A stretch of DNA of 64,000 bases from Bifidobacterium mizhiense (GTDB lineage: Bacteria > Actinomycetota > Actinomycetes > Actinomycetales > Bifidobacteriaceae): positions 1-64,000 of the forward strand of contig NZ_BPWE01000002.1 in the NCBI RefSeq assembly GCF_020884755.1, given 5' to 3'. This document shows, in pieces, positions 18,215 to 27,564 of this stretch (position 1 is its first letter; the number at the start of each line of letters is the position of its first letter). The notes under the pieces were generated by a model. That model saw only the letters and a program-made list of their open reading frames with translations, did no database searches and had not been told where the DNA came from. Made by a program: the position numbers and the translations under genes.

Positions 18215-18880
18215 ATGGCTGACCCACCCAAGGCACCCGTCAAGACGACGCTGAACCGAGACTACGTTCTGCGTTCCGCCCTCTATTTCGTCGATAAGCA
18301 CGGACTGGAGGCCCTGAACATCCGCGCCTTGGGCAAGCAGATGGGGGTGTCAGGACCAGCCATCTACCGTCATGTACCCAGCAAGGCCGCCCTGCTTGAT
18401 GGGATCGTCGAGCTTATCTGGCAGTCAGCCACCGACCTGGACTCCATACCACAGGGCATGGGATGGCGGCAAGCGCTTGAAGATGTCATGCTCCAGGTTC
18501 ACCGGACGCTGCTTTCGCATCCCCGGGCGCTCCCGCTCATGGCCACGCATCCCATCAACACCGACCAGTCCTTCCACATGGTCAGCACCTGGTTGAACCA
18601 GCTGACCGCCCATGGGCTCAAGGTCGATTCCGACACCATCCACCTGCTCAACAGCCTTGCCGGACTGACCCTGGGCAGTGCCATCGCCCAGGCCTCTCCC
18701 CCGGTCGGCGGTGCGGGTGGCCAGACCAATACTGATCTGGCCAAAAGACTGGCTGAAGACACCCAAGGATTCGATGACCTGAAGATGCTCGTTGCTTCTA
18801 CGGACGACGGCATTAGTGCCCTTATGGAGACCAGCTACCGCAAGGGCCTGCACGCCCTGATCGCCGGTTGGCCTGCCTGA
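18215..18880 (+). CDS. TetR-family transcriptional regulator
   Basis: A 221-residue repressor. The N-terminal helix-turn-helix reads LNIRALGKQMGVSGPAIYRH (about residues 34-53), the classic TetR recognition helix. The rest is an all-helical ligand-binding and dimerisation domain resembling the TetR C-terminal group (RALPLMATHPINTD, then LLNSLAGLTLGSAIAQ). The gene starts six bases after the permease stop with a GGAAGGAG ribosome site, so it is the last gene of the exporter operon. It probably represses the operon through the perfect palindrome at 16402-16440 and releases it when the exported compound binds. Confidence 0.9.
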   Translation: MADPPKAPVKTTLNRDYVLRSALYFVDKHGLEALNIRALGKQMGVSGPAIYRHVPSKAALLDGIVELIWQSATDLDSIPQGMGWRQALEDVMLQVHRTLLSHPRALPLMATHPINTDQSFHMVSTWLNQLTAHGLKVDSDTIHLLNSLAGLTLGSAIAQASPPVGGAGGQTNTDLAKRLAEDTQGFDDLKMLVASTDDGISALMETSYRKGLHALIAGWPA

Positions 18881-19122
18881 CCCGGGACTGCCGACCAGTT
18901 CAGCAAGACCACCGCACCATTAATCCTGCCTAGGAGTGCTTCCCCGACATTCCACCTGAGAGAACCTTATCAGCAGGTAGTATAGTTGAAAGACGCAAGG
19001 CTTCCTACTCGCACCCTCGCACAGAGGGATGGGGATATGCGCTATGTCAGGAAGCATCCAAGGGTATCTCTACCGGTAGGGGCCGGTGAGTCAGTCTTTG
19101 GGGAAGGGGATTTTGCTTTATC

Positions 19123-19326
19123 ATGCGTCAGCATACGAACATGCCAAGCCGTCCAATAAGGGCTGTCAGCCTACTGTTGGCCGTTATCCTGCCAGCCAGC
19201 CTGGCTATCTGTGGATTCGCCGCAGCAGACACGGCCACCAACGGGTCTAGTGTCGCCGACGCCAGCGCGCCGGCGACACTAGAAGGCACCGGGGGGGGGG
19301 GGTCGTCAGACCCCTCGCGTAGCTAA
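19123..19326 (+). CDS. M2 signal-peptide leader ORF, closed after the G tract (OFF)
   Basis: ATG 19123 begins MRQHTNMPSRPIR, then the hydrophobic core AVSLLLAVILPASLAICGFA and a cleavage-like AAAD. The frame crosses 12 G as GGGG, reads SSDPSRS and stops at TAA 19324-19326. With 11 or 14 G it would join the M2 body to give about 1270 residues. The ribosome site GGGGAAGGGG is shared with M1, M3 and M4. Confidence 0.78.
   Translation: MRQHTNMPSRPIRAVSLLLAVILPASLAICGFAAADTATNGSSVADASAPATLEGTGGGGSSDPSRS
19291..19314 (+). repeat. M2 phase-switch: G12 tract plus hairpin
   Basis: Twelve G (19291-19302) overlap the GGGGTC-GTCA-GACCCC stem. The multiple-of-three length leaves the body out of frame. 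Confidence 0.85.
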
Positions 19327-22300
19327 GCAAAATTCCGGCACTTTCCCCAGTAGCGCGACTCCAACATCAGCGCCCAGTACACCGCAATCCCCCTTATCCA
19401 CACCATCTTCCCTAAACCCCACGCCGACAGAATCCACGAAAACCGATCAGACACTGGACTCGCAGTACACCGTTACCTTCAACGACCCCGACCAGCACAC
19501 CAGCATGAGGCAAAACGTCAAAGCTGGTGAACTGGCGGAGCGACCCGCTGATCCGACCAGGAACGGCTACGTTTTCGAAGGCTGGTTCAAAGACGGCGCA
19601 CACCTTGCCTACGATTTCAACCAGCCAGTCACCAGCAGCATCATCCTTAATGCGCATTGGACCAAGCAGCTTTCCCAATGGACCAGAGGATCAAGCACAT
19701 GGTCCATTAACCCTGATAATGGGCCAACAGCCGGAAGCACCAAAATCACCATCACCCCGCCGGCAGCAAACAGCATCCACTTCACTCAAATCAGTGCAGG
19801 AGGGGCTCATTCCCTCGCCCTTGCATCAGACGGCAACCTCTACAGCTGGGGAAGCAGCAGCGGCGGGCAGCTAGGGCGCGCTGTTACCAATGAAACACCA
19901 AGCGGCAAGCCAAATCTGGTCACAAGGCCCAAGGGAGCATCCTCCGGCTTTACCTGGGTTCAAGCGGTGGCTGGAGGAGGTTATTCCTTGGCCATTGGCA
20001 CCGACGGCAACCTCTACAGCTGGGGAAGCAACGGATACGGCCAGCTAGGGCGCATAACAGACAAGGATGATTCCAACACCATGAAGAGTGACCCTACTCC
20101 CAAACCAGTCGACAAACCGACAAAGGCTGATTCAAGTTTCACTTGGACCAAGGTCATTGCTGGAGCTGACTTTGCTCTGGCCTTCGGCTCTGATGGCAAG
20201 CTATACAGTTGGGGCGACGCCTACAACGGCGAACTGGGACGCCCTTCCGGCAATAAACCCGGCAGTGAACCGTCCAGCAAACCCAGCCCGGTCACTATGC
20301 CTTCAGGAGTTCACTTCACCCAAGTAAGCGCAGGCTTCCAACACGTTTTAGCCATTGACACGAGCGGAAAACTGTACGGCTGGGGGTGGAATGGATTGGA
20401 CTTGCCCGGATGGAGTCAACAACAAACAATGCCCGGCCTCGGTACCGGAGCCAGTACACCGACCCAAATAACAAAATTCGGTCCTTCTGGAAATACTTGG
20501 AAGCAGGTTTCGGCAGGATACATGCATTCACTGGGCCTTGTCGCAAATGGCCAGCTATACAGCTCGGTAGGTTGCAATGCCCACGACTACTGTAATATTG
20601 CTCATCCATCTGGCACGGCAAAAGACTTCGCTTGGAAACAGATCAGTGCAGGATCGGAATACTCACTCGCGATCGGATCTGATGGCAAGTTGTATGGCTG
20701 GGGAGACAACAGCAAGGGCCAGCTGGCAAAAGACCCAAATGACTATAGCACTATTGCTGACCCTACCAAAGTATCCACACCCTCTGGAGTCACCTATACC
20801 CAGGTCAGAACGGGAAACCAACACGTACTGGCCCTGGACTCGGACGGCAACCTGTACAGCTGGGGAGATAACAGCAGCGGCCAGCTGGGACGCGACACTG
20901 GATCAGCCAAAAACAGCATATGGGCCAGCAAGATTCCTTTCCCTGAACAGCCAGAAATCTCCGATATTAAGTTTGATGGGATATCCGGTACCAACCGGTC
21001 CAGAAATTCAGACGGTACATGGAGCGTCTCTACTCCGTCACATCGCAAAGGCCAAGTAGATGTTACCATCTCCTGGAGTATGAACGGCCAGCAGCCTGAC
21101 GCACACCTGCTCTACACGTATATCGGCCCCAAATACAGCGTCGGGTTCACTTCCAAGAACGGCTCCTGCCCGGCACCCTCAGGCATGCCCGGAAACCAAT
21201 CGGTCGTTGAAGGCGAACAAGCTAAGCGCCCCTATCCCGATCCAAAATCAGACGGCTGCATGTTCGACGGCTGGTTCATCAAAGACACCAAAGGCGATTC
21301 CAATGTGGCTTATGACTTCAGCCAGCCCGTCACCGGCGGCATCAGTCTGGTCGCGCACTGGTCTCCAGTTGACACGCACTGGTCGATCAACCCTAGCCAA
21401 GGCAACGTGCTTGGCGGCCAGCAGACGACGATAACCCCTCCTGATCACAGCCGTGGCATCCGCTTCAATCAGCTCAGCGCCGGTGGCGAGCAGGCCAATA
21501 TCCTCGGCTTCTCCGAGGGTGTGGCCAGCGACGGGAACGCCTACGCTTGGGGCAGCAACCAGTATGGACAACTGGGTCAAGACCCAGCCAAGACGACTGT
21601 GCAGAACACCCCTACTAAGGTTCCTTTGCCCGATGGCGTGGGTTCCGACTTCACCTACATGAAGATCGCAGCAGGCGGCGCCCACACTCTGGCCATAGGC
21701 TCCAACGGAATCCTCTACAGCTGGGGCCGTAACGATCACGGGCAGCTAGGCGACGACAGCACCACAGACCGATACAAGCCACAGCCCGTCAACAACCCCT
21801 ATACAGACAAGTCCTTCAAAGCCGTGCAAATTAGCGCCGGTGCCTACGATTCAGCCGCCATCGACGACCAGGGCCGCGTCTACACCTGGGGATGCGAGCA
21901 CACCAGCTACTCCGACTATGGCACAGTCAGATCAACACCGACCCTGGCCAAAGATCCCAACGGCTCCAGCCAAGGGTTACATGCAGTTCAGGTCAGCGTC
22001 AAATGGAGCTTCATCCTGGCCCTGGACGAGGACGGCAACGTATACGCCTGGGGATACAACACCAACGGCCAGCTCGGCAACGGAACAGCCGCAGGGGAGC
22101 ACAACAAGGATTATGCCAACGACCCGAAGCCGGTCCAGGACCCCAAGGATGCCGGCAAGACCTTCAAAGCCACCCAGATCAGCGTAGGCACCAGGCACGC
22201 CCTCGCCATCGGAAAAGAGGACGGCAGCCTTTACACCTGGGGCAGGATCAACGACACCAACTACACAAGGCCCACGAACGACCCCGCCAACACCGGCAAG

Positions 22301-22936
22301 ACCATCAAAGCCACCCAGATCAGCGCCGGCACATGGCATTCCCTGGCCATCGACCAGGACGGCAACGCCTGGGGATGGGGCTGGAACTACTATGGGCAGA
22401 CCGGAAGTGGCAGCACCAGCGACCAACAGGCAACCCCGATAAAAGTTACCGGTCCGAACAAGGCAGGCCAGGGATTCAAGGCCGTCTGCATCAGCGCATC
22501 TCACAACCACTCCCTGGCTATCGGCCAGGACGGCAACGCCTACGCCTGGGGCAAGAACGACTACAACCAGCTCGGCAACACCAGCATCCCCACAACAGGC
22601 AACAGCCCCAAACCCATACAGACCATGTTCGACCCCACCCCCCTGAACATCACCGGGATCAGGTTCGACCAGACAGTGATCGGCACCCTGCGGCAGAACG
22701 CCGACGACTCCGTCACCCTGGCCACTCCTGCCCACAATCCGGGACGGGCCGATGTGATCGTGGATTGGACCTTGGGCGGGATAGTCCAGACCAAAGCGCA
22801 CTTGGCCTACACCTACGAAGGCATGCTGCCCCATGCCGGCAGCAGCGGGGCCATAATCCTGCTGGCCGCAGGACTGCTCGCCGCCGCCGGCGCCGCAGCC
22901 GCCGGACGCCATCGGCGGGAGGCCCGCAGTCTGTAA
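19292..22936 (+). CDS. M2: double RCC1-propeller surface protein body, LPHAG anchor (out of frame with its signal)
   Basis: The frame is open from the G tract through a short linker, although the first in-frame ATG is only at 19505, inside the first InlB B-type repeat (about 19460-19665). Propeller 1 (about 19780-20950) has seven blades. Its fourth and fifth are degenerate: KLYGWGWNGLDLPG, then QLYSSVGCNAHDYC, where the WG core is lost. A TIG-like segment, the second B-repeat (about 21132-21363) and a second seven-blade propeller (about 21450-22630) follow, then LPHAG (22826-22840), a helix and RHRREARSL. An internal start could not export this protein, so expression at the surface requires the tract to change. 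Confidence 0.85.
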   Translation, partial: GGGGRQTPRVAKQNSGTFPSSATPTSAPSTPQSPLSTPSSLNPTPTESTKTDQTLDSQYTVTFNDPDQHTSMRQNVKAGELAERPADPTRNGYVFEGWFKDGAHLAYDFNQPVTSSIILNAHWTKQLSQWTRGSSTWSINPDNGPTAGSTKITITPPAANSIHFTQISAGGAHSLALASDGNLYSWGSSSGGQLGRAVTNETPSGKPNLVTRPKGASSGFTWVQAVAGGGYSLAIGTDGNLYSWGSNGYGQLGRITDKDDSNTMKSDPTPKPVDKPTKADSSFTWTKVIAGADFALAFGSDGKLYSWGDAYNGELGRPSGNKPGSEPSSKPSPVTMPSGVHFTQVSAGFQHVLAIDTSGKLYGWGWNGLDLPGWSQQQTMPGLGTGASTPTQITKFGPSGNTWKQVSAGYMHSLGLVANGQLYSSVGCNAHDYCNIAHPSGTAKDFAWKQISAGSEYSLAIGSDGKLYGWGDNSKGQLAKDPNDYSTIADPTKVSTPSGVTYTQVRTGNQHVLALDSDGNLYSWGDNSSGQLGRDTGSAKNSIWASKIPFPEQPEISDIKFDGISGTNRSRNSDGTWSVSTPSHRKGQVDVTISWSMNGQQPDAHLLYTYIGPKYSVGFTSKNGSCPAPSGMPGNQSVVEGEQAKRPYPDPKSDGCMFDGWFIKDTKGDSNVAYDFSQPVTGGISLVAHWSPVDTHWSINPSQGNVLGGQQTTITPPDHSRGIRFNQLSAGGEQANILGFSEGVASDGNAYAWGSNQYGQLGQDPAKTTVQNTPTKVPLPDGVGSDFTYMKIAAGGAHTLAIGSNGILYSWGRNDHGQLGDDSTTDRYKPQPVNNPYTDKSFKAVQISAGAYDSAAIDDQGRVYTWGCEHTSYSDYGTVRSTPTLAKDPNGSSQGLHAVQVSVKWSFILALDEDGNVYAWGYNTNGQLGNGTAAGEHNKDYANDPKPVQDPKDAGKTFKATQISVGTRHALAIGKEDGSLYTWGRINDTNYTRPTNDPANTGKTIKATQISAGTWHSLAIDQDGNAWGWGWNYYGQTGSGSTSDQQATPIKVTGPNKAGQGFKAVCISASHNHSLAIGQDGNAYAWGKNDYNQLGNTSIPTTGNSPKPIQTMFDPTPLNITGIRFDQTVIGTLRQNADDSVTLATPAHNPGRADVIVDWTLGGIVQTKAHLAYTYEGMLPHAGSSGAIILLAAGLLAAAGAAAAGRHRREARSL

Positions 22937-22996
22937 GCCTGAAGACTTCGCACGAGTAAGCAGCCAGGCCGCATCCCAAGACAGCCCGGCTAAACA

Positions 22997-23034
22997 GGGT
23001 GGCCCCGCACTCCCCCAATACAGCGGAGCCACCC
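22997..23034 (+). terminator. M2 terminator hairpin
   Basis: GGGTGGCCCCGC and GCGGAGCCACCC pair with one mismatch around a C-rich loop. Confidence 0.72.
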
Positions 23035-23154
23035 ATTCTCTCTTGCAACGGCTCTCCCAGGAGGATCGATAAGTCGAACAGAATAAACATTCCTTAGACA
23101 AAGCAGGATCGATTTCCTGGCACACATCACTGACCTTGGCGAAGAGTGGATAGT

Positions 23155-23273
23155 CATGTCCACCAGGGTGATAAAATTATTGCAGATGAGGCCGGGATTG
23201 TGCCCGGCGCGCGGCGGGGGATCCGGACTGGGGAGTTCCGGGCATGTAGCCGCAGGTCCTGGGGAAGGGGATC
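23155..23273 (+). repeat. M3 upstream module (119 bp, duplicated before M4)
   Basis: This block is nearly identical to 27233-27351, with the same length and no gaps seen by eye. It holds two small GC stems (CCGGG/CCCGG and TCCGGA/TTCCGG-type) and the GGGGAAGGGG ribosome site of M3. It is a recent duplicate or a converted 5' regulatory module. Confidence 0.75.
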
Positions 23274-23282
23274 ATGTTTACC

Positions 23283-23486
23283 ATGCGTCAGCATACGAAC
23301 ACGCACAGTCGTCCGGTCATGGCCGTCAGCCTTCTGCTCGCCGTCATCCTGCCGGCAAGTCTGATCGTTGGTGGCCTCGCTGCGGCCGACACGACCGCCA
23401 GCGAGCCTGTTGTGGCCGGCGCAAGCGCGCCTGCCACAACAGGAGGCACCGGGGGGGGGGGGTCGTCAGACCCCTCGCGTAGCTAA
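23283..23486 (+). CDS. M3 signal-peptide leader ORF, closed after the G tract (OFF)
   Basis: ATG 23283 (MRQHTNTHSRP) is preferred over ATG 23274, which sits too close to the ribosome site. Hydrophobic core AVSLLLAVILPASLIVGGLA, then AAADTTA. After GGGG it reads SSDPSRS and stops at TAA 23484-23486. A tract of 11 or 14 G would give a joined protein of about 1259 residues. Confidence 0.78.
   Translation: MRQHTNTHSRPVMAVSLLLAVILPASLIVGGLAAADTTASEPVVAGASAPATTGGTGGGGSSDPSRS
23451..23474 (+). repeat. M3 phase-switch: G12 tract plus hairpin
   Basis: Twelve G (23451-23462) overlap the GGGGTC-GTCA-GACCCC stem. The body is out of frame. Confidence 0.85.
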
Positions 23487-26400
23487 GCAAAATTCCGGTA
23501 TTTCCTCCAGCAAGGCAACATCGCTGGCAACACCAGCATCTCCCTTATCCACACCCTCTCCCCTGAACCCCACGCACGTCGAACCCGACGGAACCGAAAA
23601 GCATAAAAGTCCTGACAGCCAGAAGCTGGCTCGCTCATCCACCCAATACACCGTCACCTTCACAAACCTGCAGGGCGCTGATATACAGCAAAGCGTCACA
23701 GATGGGAAACAGGCAAAACGGCCCGACGATCCCACCAAGAACGGCTACCTTTTTGACGGCTGGTTCAATGGCGATACGCCCATCGCCTACGACTTCAGCC
23801 AGCCCGTCACCAACAATCTGACTCTCAAAGCTCACTGGACAAAGGGATCAGGCGACTGGAGCATTAACCCGAATAGTGGCCCCACCTCCGGCAACACCAA
23901 TGTGACGCTTGCGCCACCTGCCACAAGAGGCATACGATTCAGCCAAGTCAGTGCAGGAAAGAACCACTCTCTGGCCCTTGGCTCCGACGGCAACCTGTAC
24001 ACATGGGGTTACAACAGAAATGGACAGCTGGGTCGAAAACTCGCCATACTGGCCGATAACCGGCCAGGGATAGTGACTATACCTGGCAACGCTCATCATA
24101 CTTTTGTTTCAGTCAGTGCGGCGGGCGCCTACTGCTTGGCCATTGATAAAGACGGCAACCTCTACAGCTGGGGAGACAATCAGGATGGCCAGCTGGGACG
24201 CGACACCGGAGGGGCCTCAACCGATCAGCCAGGCCAGGTGAAAGCGCCGGCAGGAGTCAAATTTACCCAGGCTATCGCAGGAAACGGATTCTCCATGGCT
24301 TTCGGCTCAGACGGCAACCTGTACAGCTGGGGGGACAACGAATATGGCGAACTAGGACGTCCAACCGATGCCGACAACAATGTTCCCGTGGGAGTGGCCG
24401 GAAAACCTTTAGATGCCAAGCCTGGCTTCACCTGGACACAAGCCAGCGCAGGAATGAACCATACTCTGGCCATGGGCTCGGACGGCAAGCTGTACAGCTG
24501 GGGAAGCAACGACTACGACCAGCTGGGACGAGACATCGGGAGTTCTTCAACCAGCCAGCCAGATCAAGTGGAAACGCCTGCAGGCGTCACTTTCACTCAA
24601 GCCGTTGCAGGCATGTTCCACTCCATGGCCATTGACCAGAAAGGCGAGATGTACAGCTGGGGAAACAACGACTGCAAGCAGCTGGGACGGGACACCGACA
24701 GCATACCTAGAAGCAAGCCAGGCCTTGTGGGTATACCTGAAGGCACACAAATCGTCAAAGCCTATGGCGGATACTGGTTCAGCATGGCCATGGACGCGGA
24801 CGGCAACCTCTACACCTGGGGATTCAACGATGCCGGCGAACTGGGACGTACCGCTTCCGGCTCAGTCATGCAACCCGGCAAAGTCGCTATGCCAACGAAC
24901 ATCACCGCCTCTCAGGCCGTTGTGGGAAACTTCCATTGTCTGGCCATCGGATCGGACGGCAACCTCTACACCTGGGGACTCAACAATGGCGGCCAAATCG
25001 GCAGGGGGACAATCGGCAACGATGCCTATTCACCTGGTCAATTGACATTCCCCGCATCGCCTATACTTACCAGCGTCACCTTCGATGAAACAGCCATTAC
25101 GGAAGCGACATTCAATATCGACGGCACTTGGACCTTCGCTACGCCGCAGCATGCGGAAGGCTGGGTTCCCATCACCGTGACATGGAGGCTGAGTGCCCCG
25201 CAGCCAGACCAGACAGTATATTTGGGTTACACCTACATAGGAACACCGCGCACCGTAACCTTCGACCCAGCCAATGGCAGTGCGGCAAATAGCGAAACCG
25301 TCAACGACGGCTACCGGGTTAAACGACCAGCCGATCCGATCTGGAATGACCATCGCTTTGATGGCTGGTTCCTCAAGGATGCCAAAGGCGGTTCCAATGT
25401 GGCTTATGATTTCAGCCAGCCGGTCACCGCAGACATCACGCTGGTCGCCCACTGGAGCCCTGCCAACACCGGCGGTTGGTCGATCAACCCGATCAAGGGC
25501 AGCTCGATGGGCGGACAGCAGGTGACCATTACGCCGCCCAAGATAAGCCGAGGCATCCGCTTCAACCAGGTCAGCGCCGGCGGCTACCATGCGGGGGACT
25601 TCCGCGGCTTCTCTCTGGGCGTGGCCAGCGACGGGAACGCCTACGCCTGGGGCAGCAACCAGCACGGCCAGCTTGGCCAAGGCACCGCCAACAACACCAC
25701 GCAGAAAACGCCGGTCAAGGTTCCCCTGCCCGACGGCGTGGCCGCCGGCTTTACCTACACGCAGGTTGCAGCTGGCGGCTACCACGTGCTGGCTGTTGGC
25801 AGCGACGGCATCGTCTACAGCTGGGGGGCCAACGACCACGGGCAGCTGGGCGACGGCACCACCAGCGACCATTCCAAGCCGCAGCCCGTCAAAGGCCCGG
25901 ACGGTCAGCCCTTCAAAGCCGTCCAGGTGAGCGCCGGTGCCTACGACTCGGCCGCCATCGACCCGCAGGGGCGCGTCTACACTTGGGGCAGCGAAAACAA
26001 CAATTACACCGCATACAGCACGTCCAAACTGGCGCCAGCCCTAGCCAAGGATCCCAAGGGCTCCGGCCTGGGACTGCACGCGGCCCAGGTCAGCCTCGGC
26101 TGGAGCTTCATCATGGCCAAGGACACGGACGGCAGCCTCTACACCTGGGGATACGACAACTACGGGCAACTCGGCAACGGAGCGGCCACAGGAGAATACA
26201 GCACCACATACGCCGCCGACCCGGCACCCGTACCCGACCCCGGAGACACCAGCAAGGCCTTCAAAGCCGCGCAGATCAGCGCAGGCGCCAACCACGCCCT
26301 GGCCATCAGCCAGGACGGCACAGCCTGGGCATGGGGATACAACGACCACGGGCAGCTAGGCGACGGTACGACAACCAGCCAGCCCTCCCCCAAGCAGATC

Positions 26401-27063
26401 CGGGATCCTACGAACTCCAGCCAAGCATTCCAGGCCGCATGGATCAGCGCCGGCGTGCACCACTCCCTGGCCGTCAACCAGAACGACGCAGCCTGGGCCT
26501 GGGGATGGAACACCGACGGCCAACTCGGCAACGGCACCACCAGCGACCAGCCCACGCCCACGCGCGTATCGTCGCCCGCGGGCCAAGGCAAGGCCGACGG
26601 CGGGCTCACAGCCGCACGTGCCAATGCAGGACGAAACCACTCCCTGGCCATCGGTCAGGATGGCAACGCCTACGCCTGGGGTGACAACCAGTACAACCAG
26701 CTTGGCGTCGAGCAAAGCCTGACGCAGAGCAGTACTCCGGCTCTGGTGTCCTTCAACCCGGTCCTGCTGATCACCGGTGTCAGCTTCGACCAGACAGCAG
26801 TTGGTACTCTGCAACAGAACTCTGACGGCTCTGTTTCCCTGGTCACGCCCGCCCATAACCCGGGACAGGCTGATGTCATCGTGGATTGGACCCTGGGCGG
26901 GATCGCCCAGACTCAAACACACCTGACCTACACCTACGAAGGCATCCTGCCCCACGCCGGCAGCAGCGGGATCATGATCCTGCTGGCCGTCGGAATGCTG
27001 GCAGCAGCTGGTGCCGCAGCCGCCGGACGCCATCGGCGGGAGGCACGCAGCCTGCAAGCCTGA
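23452..27063 (+). CDS. M3: double RCC1-propeller surface protein body, LPHAG anchor (out of frame with its signal)
   Basis: From the tract: GGGGRQTPRVAKQNSGISSS, a Ser/Pro linker, InlB B-type repeat (about 23641-23838), and seven blades (about 23930-25060) that all keep a recognisable core such as NLYSWGDNQDGQLGR. The TIG-like segment and the second B-repeat (about 25248-25458) come next. The latter lacks the SCPAPSGMP insert that M1 and M2 have. Seven more blades (about 25555-26760), a TIG-like segment, LPHAG (26947-26961), a helix and RHRREARSLQA complete it. Its last 300 bases are very close to those of M4. An in-frame ATG at 23368 lies in the signal region read in the wrong frame and is not the start. 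Confidence 0.85.
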   Translation, partial: GGGGRQTPRVAKQNSGISSSKATSLATPASPLSTPSPLNPTHVEPDGTEKHKSPDSQKLARSSTQYTVTFTNLQGADIQQSVTDGKQAKRPDDPTKNGYLFDGWFNGDTPIAYDFSQPVTNNLTLKAHWTKGSGDWSINPNSGPTSGNTNVTLAPPATRGIRFSQVSAGKNHSLALGSDGNLYTWGYNRNGQLGRKLAILADNRPGIVTIPGNAHHTFVSVSAAGAYCLAIDKDGNLYSWGDNQDGQLGRDTGGASTDQPGQVKAPAGVKFTQAIAGNGFSMAFGSDGNLYSWGDNEYGELGRPTDADNNVPVGVAGKPLDAKPGFTWTQASAGMNHTLAMGSDGKLYSWGSNDYDQLGRDIGSSSTSQPDQVETPAGVTFTQAVAGMFHSMAIDQKGEMYSWGNNDCKQLGRDTDSIPRSKPGLVGIPEGTQIVKAYGGYWFSMAMDADGNLYTWGFNDAGELGRTASGSVMQPGKVAMPTNITASQAVVGNFHCLAIGSDGNLYTWGLNNGGQIGRGTIGNDAYSPGQLTFPASPILTSVTFDETAITEATFNIDGTWTFATPQHAEGWVPITVTWRLSAPQPDQTVYLGYTYIGTPRTVTFDPANGSAANSETVNDGYRVKRPADPIWNDHRFDGWFLKDAKGGSNVAYDFSQPVTADITLVAHWSPANTGGWSINPIKGSSMGGQQVTITPPKISRGIRFNQVSAGGYHAGDFRGFSLGVASDGNAYAWGSNQHGQLGQGTANNTTQKTPVKVPLPDGVAAGFTYTQVAAGGYHVLAVGSDGIVYSWGANDHGQLGDGTTSDHSKPQPVKGPDGQPFKAVQVSAGAYDSAAIDPQGRVYTWGSENNNYTAYSTSKLAPALAKDPKGSGLGLHAAQVSLGWSFIMAKDTDGSLYTWGYDNYGQLGNGAATGEYSTTYAADPAPVPDPGDTSKAFKAAQISAGANHALAISQDGTAWAWGYNDHGQLGDGTTTSQPSPKQIRDPTNSSQAFQAAWISAGVHHSLAVNQNDAAWAWGWNTDGQLGNGTTSDQPTPTRVSSPAGQGKADGGLTAARANAGRNHSLAIGQDGNAYAWGDNQYNQLGVEQSLTQSSTPALVSFNPVLLITGVSFDQTAVGTLQQNSDGSVSLVTPAHNPGQADVIVDWTLGGIAQTQTHLTYTYEGILPHAGSSGIMILLAVGMLAAAGAAAAGRHRREARSLQA

Positions 27064-27117
27064 AGACTTCACACGAGTAAGCAACCGGACCATACCCCAA
27101 GATGGCCAGGTTAAACA

Positions 27118-27154
27118 GGGTGGCCCCGCAGTCCCCAACACAGCGGAGCCACCC
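27118..27154 (+). terminator. M3 terminator hairpin
   Basis: The GGGTGGCCCCGC stem with its GCGGAGCCACCC partner, followed by TTCTCTTT. Confidence 0.72.
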
Positions 27155-27232
27155 ATTCTCTTTAGCACCCGTCCGCCCAGAAGAATCGATAAGCCAGTTA
27201 GAACAAACAGTTCTCAGGCGCCTGCGCCTAGG

Positions 27233-27351
27233 CATGTCCACCAGGGTGATAAAGTTGTTGCAGATGAGGCCGGGAATGTGCCCGGCATGCGGCGGGGGAT
27301 CCGGACTGGGGAGTTCCGGGCATGTAGCCGCAGTTCCTGGGGAAGGGGATC
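27233..27351 (+). repeat. M4 upstream module (119 bp, copy of the M3 module)
   Basis: Near-identical to 23155-23273, ending in the same GGGGAAGGGG ribosome site. The duplicated stretch stops about where the signal-peptide codons begin to differ. Confidence 0.75.
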
Positions 27352-27360
27352 ATGCTTATC

Positions 27361-27564
27361 ATGCGTCAGCATCAGCACACGTCTATCGGACCGGCTATGG
27401 CCATCAGCACACTGCTGGCCGTCATCCTGCCTCTAGGCCTGCTTGCCGGCACCAGCGCCGATGCCAGCACTGAGGCCAGCGAGCCTGTTGCGTCCGGCGC
27501 GAGCGCGCCTGCCACAACAGGAGGCACCGGGGGGGGGGGGTCGTCAGACCCCTCGCGTAGCTAA
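27361..27564 (+). CDS. M4 signal-peptide leader ORF, closed after the G tract (OFF)
   Basis: ATG 27361 begins MRQHQHTSIGP, then the core AMAISTLLAVILPLGLLAG and TSADAST. The text before the tract (GASAPATTGGT) is shared with M3 although the signal core differs. After GGGG it reads SSDPSRS and stops at TAA 27562-27564. The joined form would be about 1291 residues, the longest of the array. Confidence 0.78.
   Translation: MRQHQHTSIGPAMAISTLLAVILPLGLLAGTSADASTEASEPVASGASAPATTGGTGGGGSSDPSRS
27529..27552 (+). repeat. M4 phase-switch: G12 tract plus hairpin
   Basis: Twelve G (27529-27540) overlap the GGGGTC-GTCA-GACCCC stem. The body is out of frame. Confidence 0.85.

Noticed and set aside
21977-23125. 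A 382-codon minus-strand frame over M2, and similar ones at 14276-15367 and 33513-34562
   Set aside because: These are mirror frames of repeated RCC1 codons; they recur at the same phase in each paralogue and lack ribosome sites.
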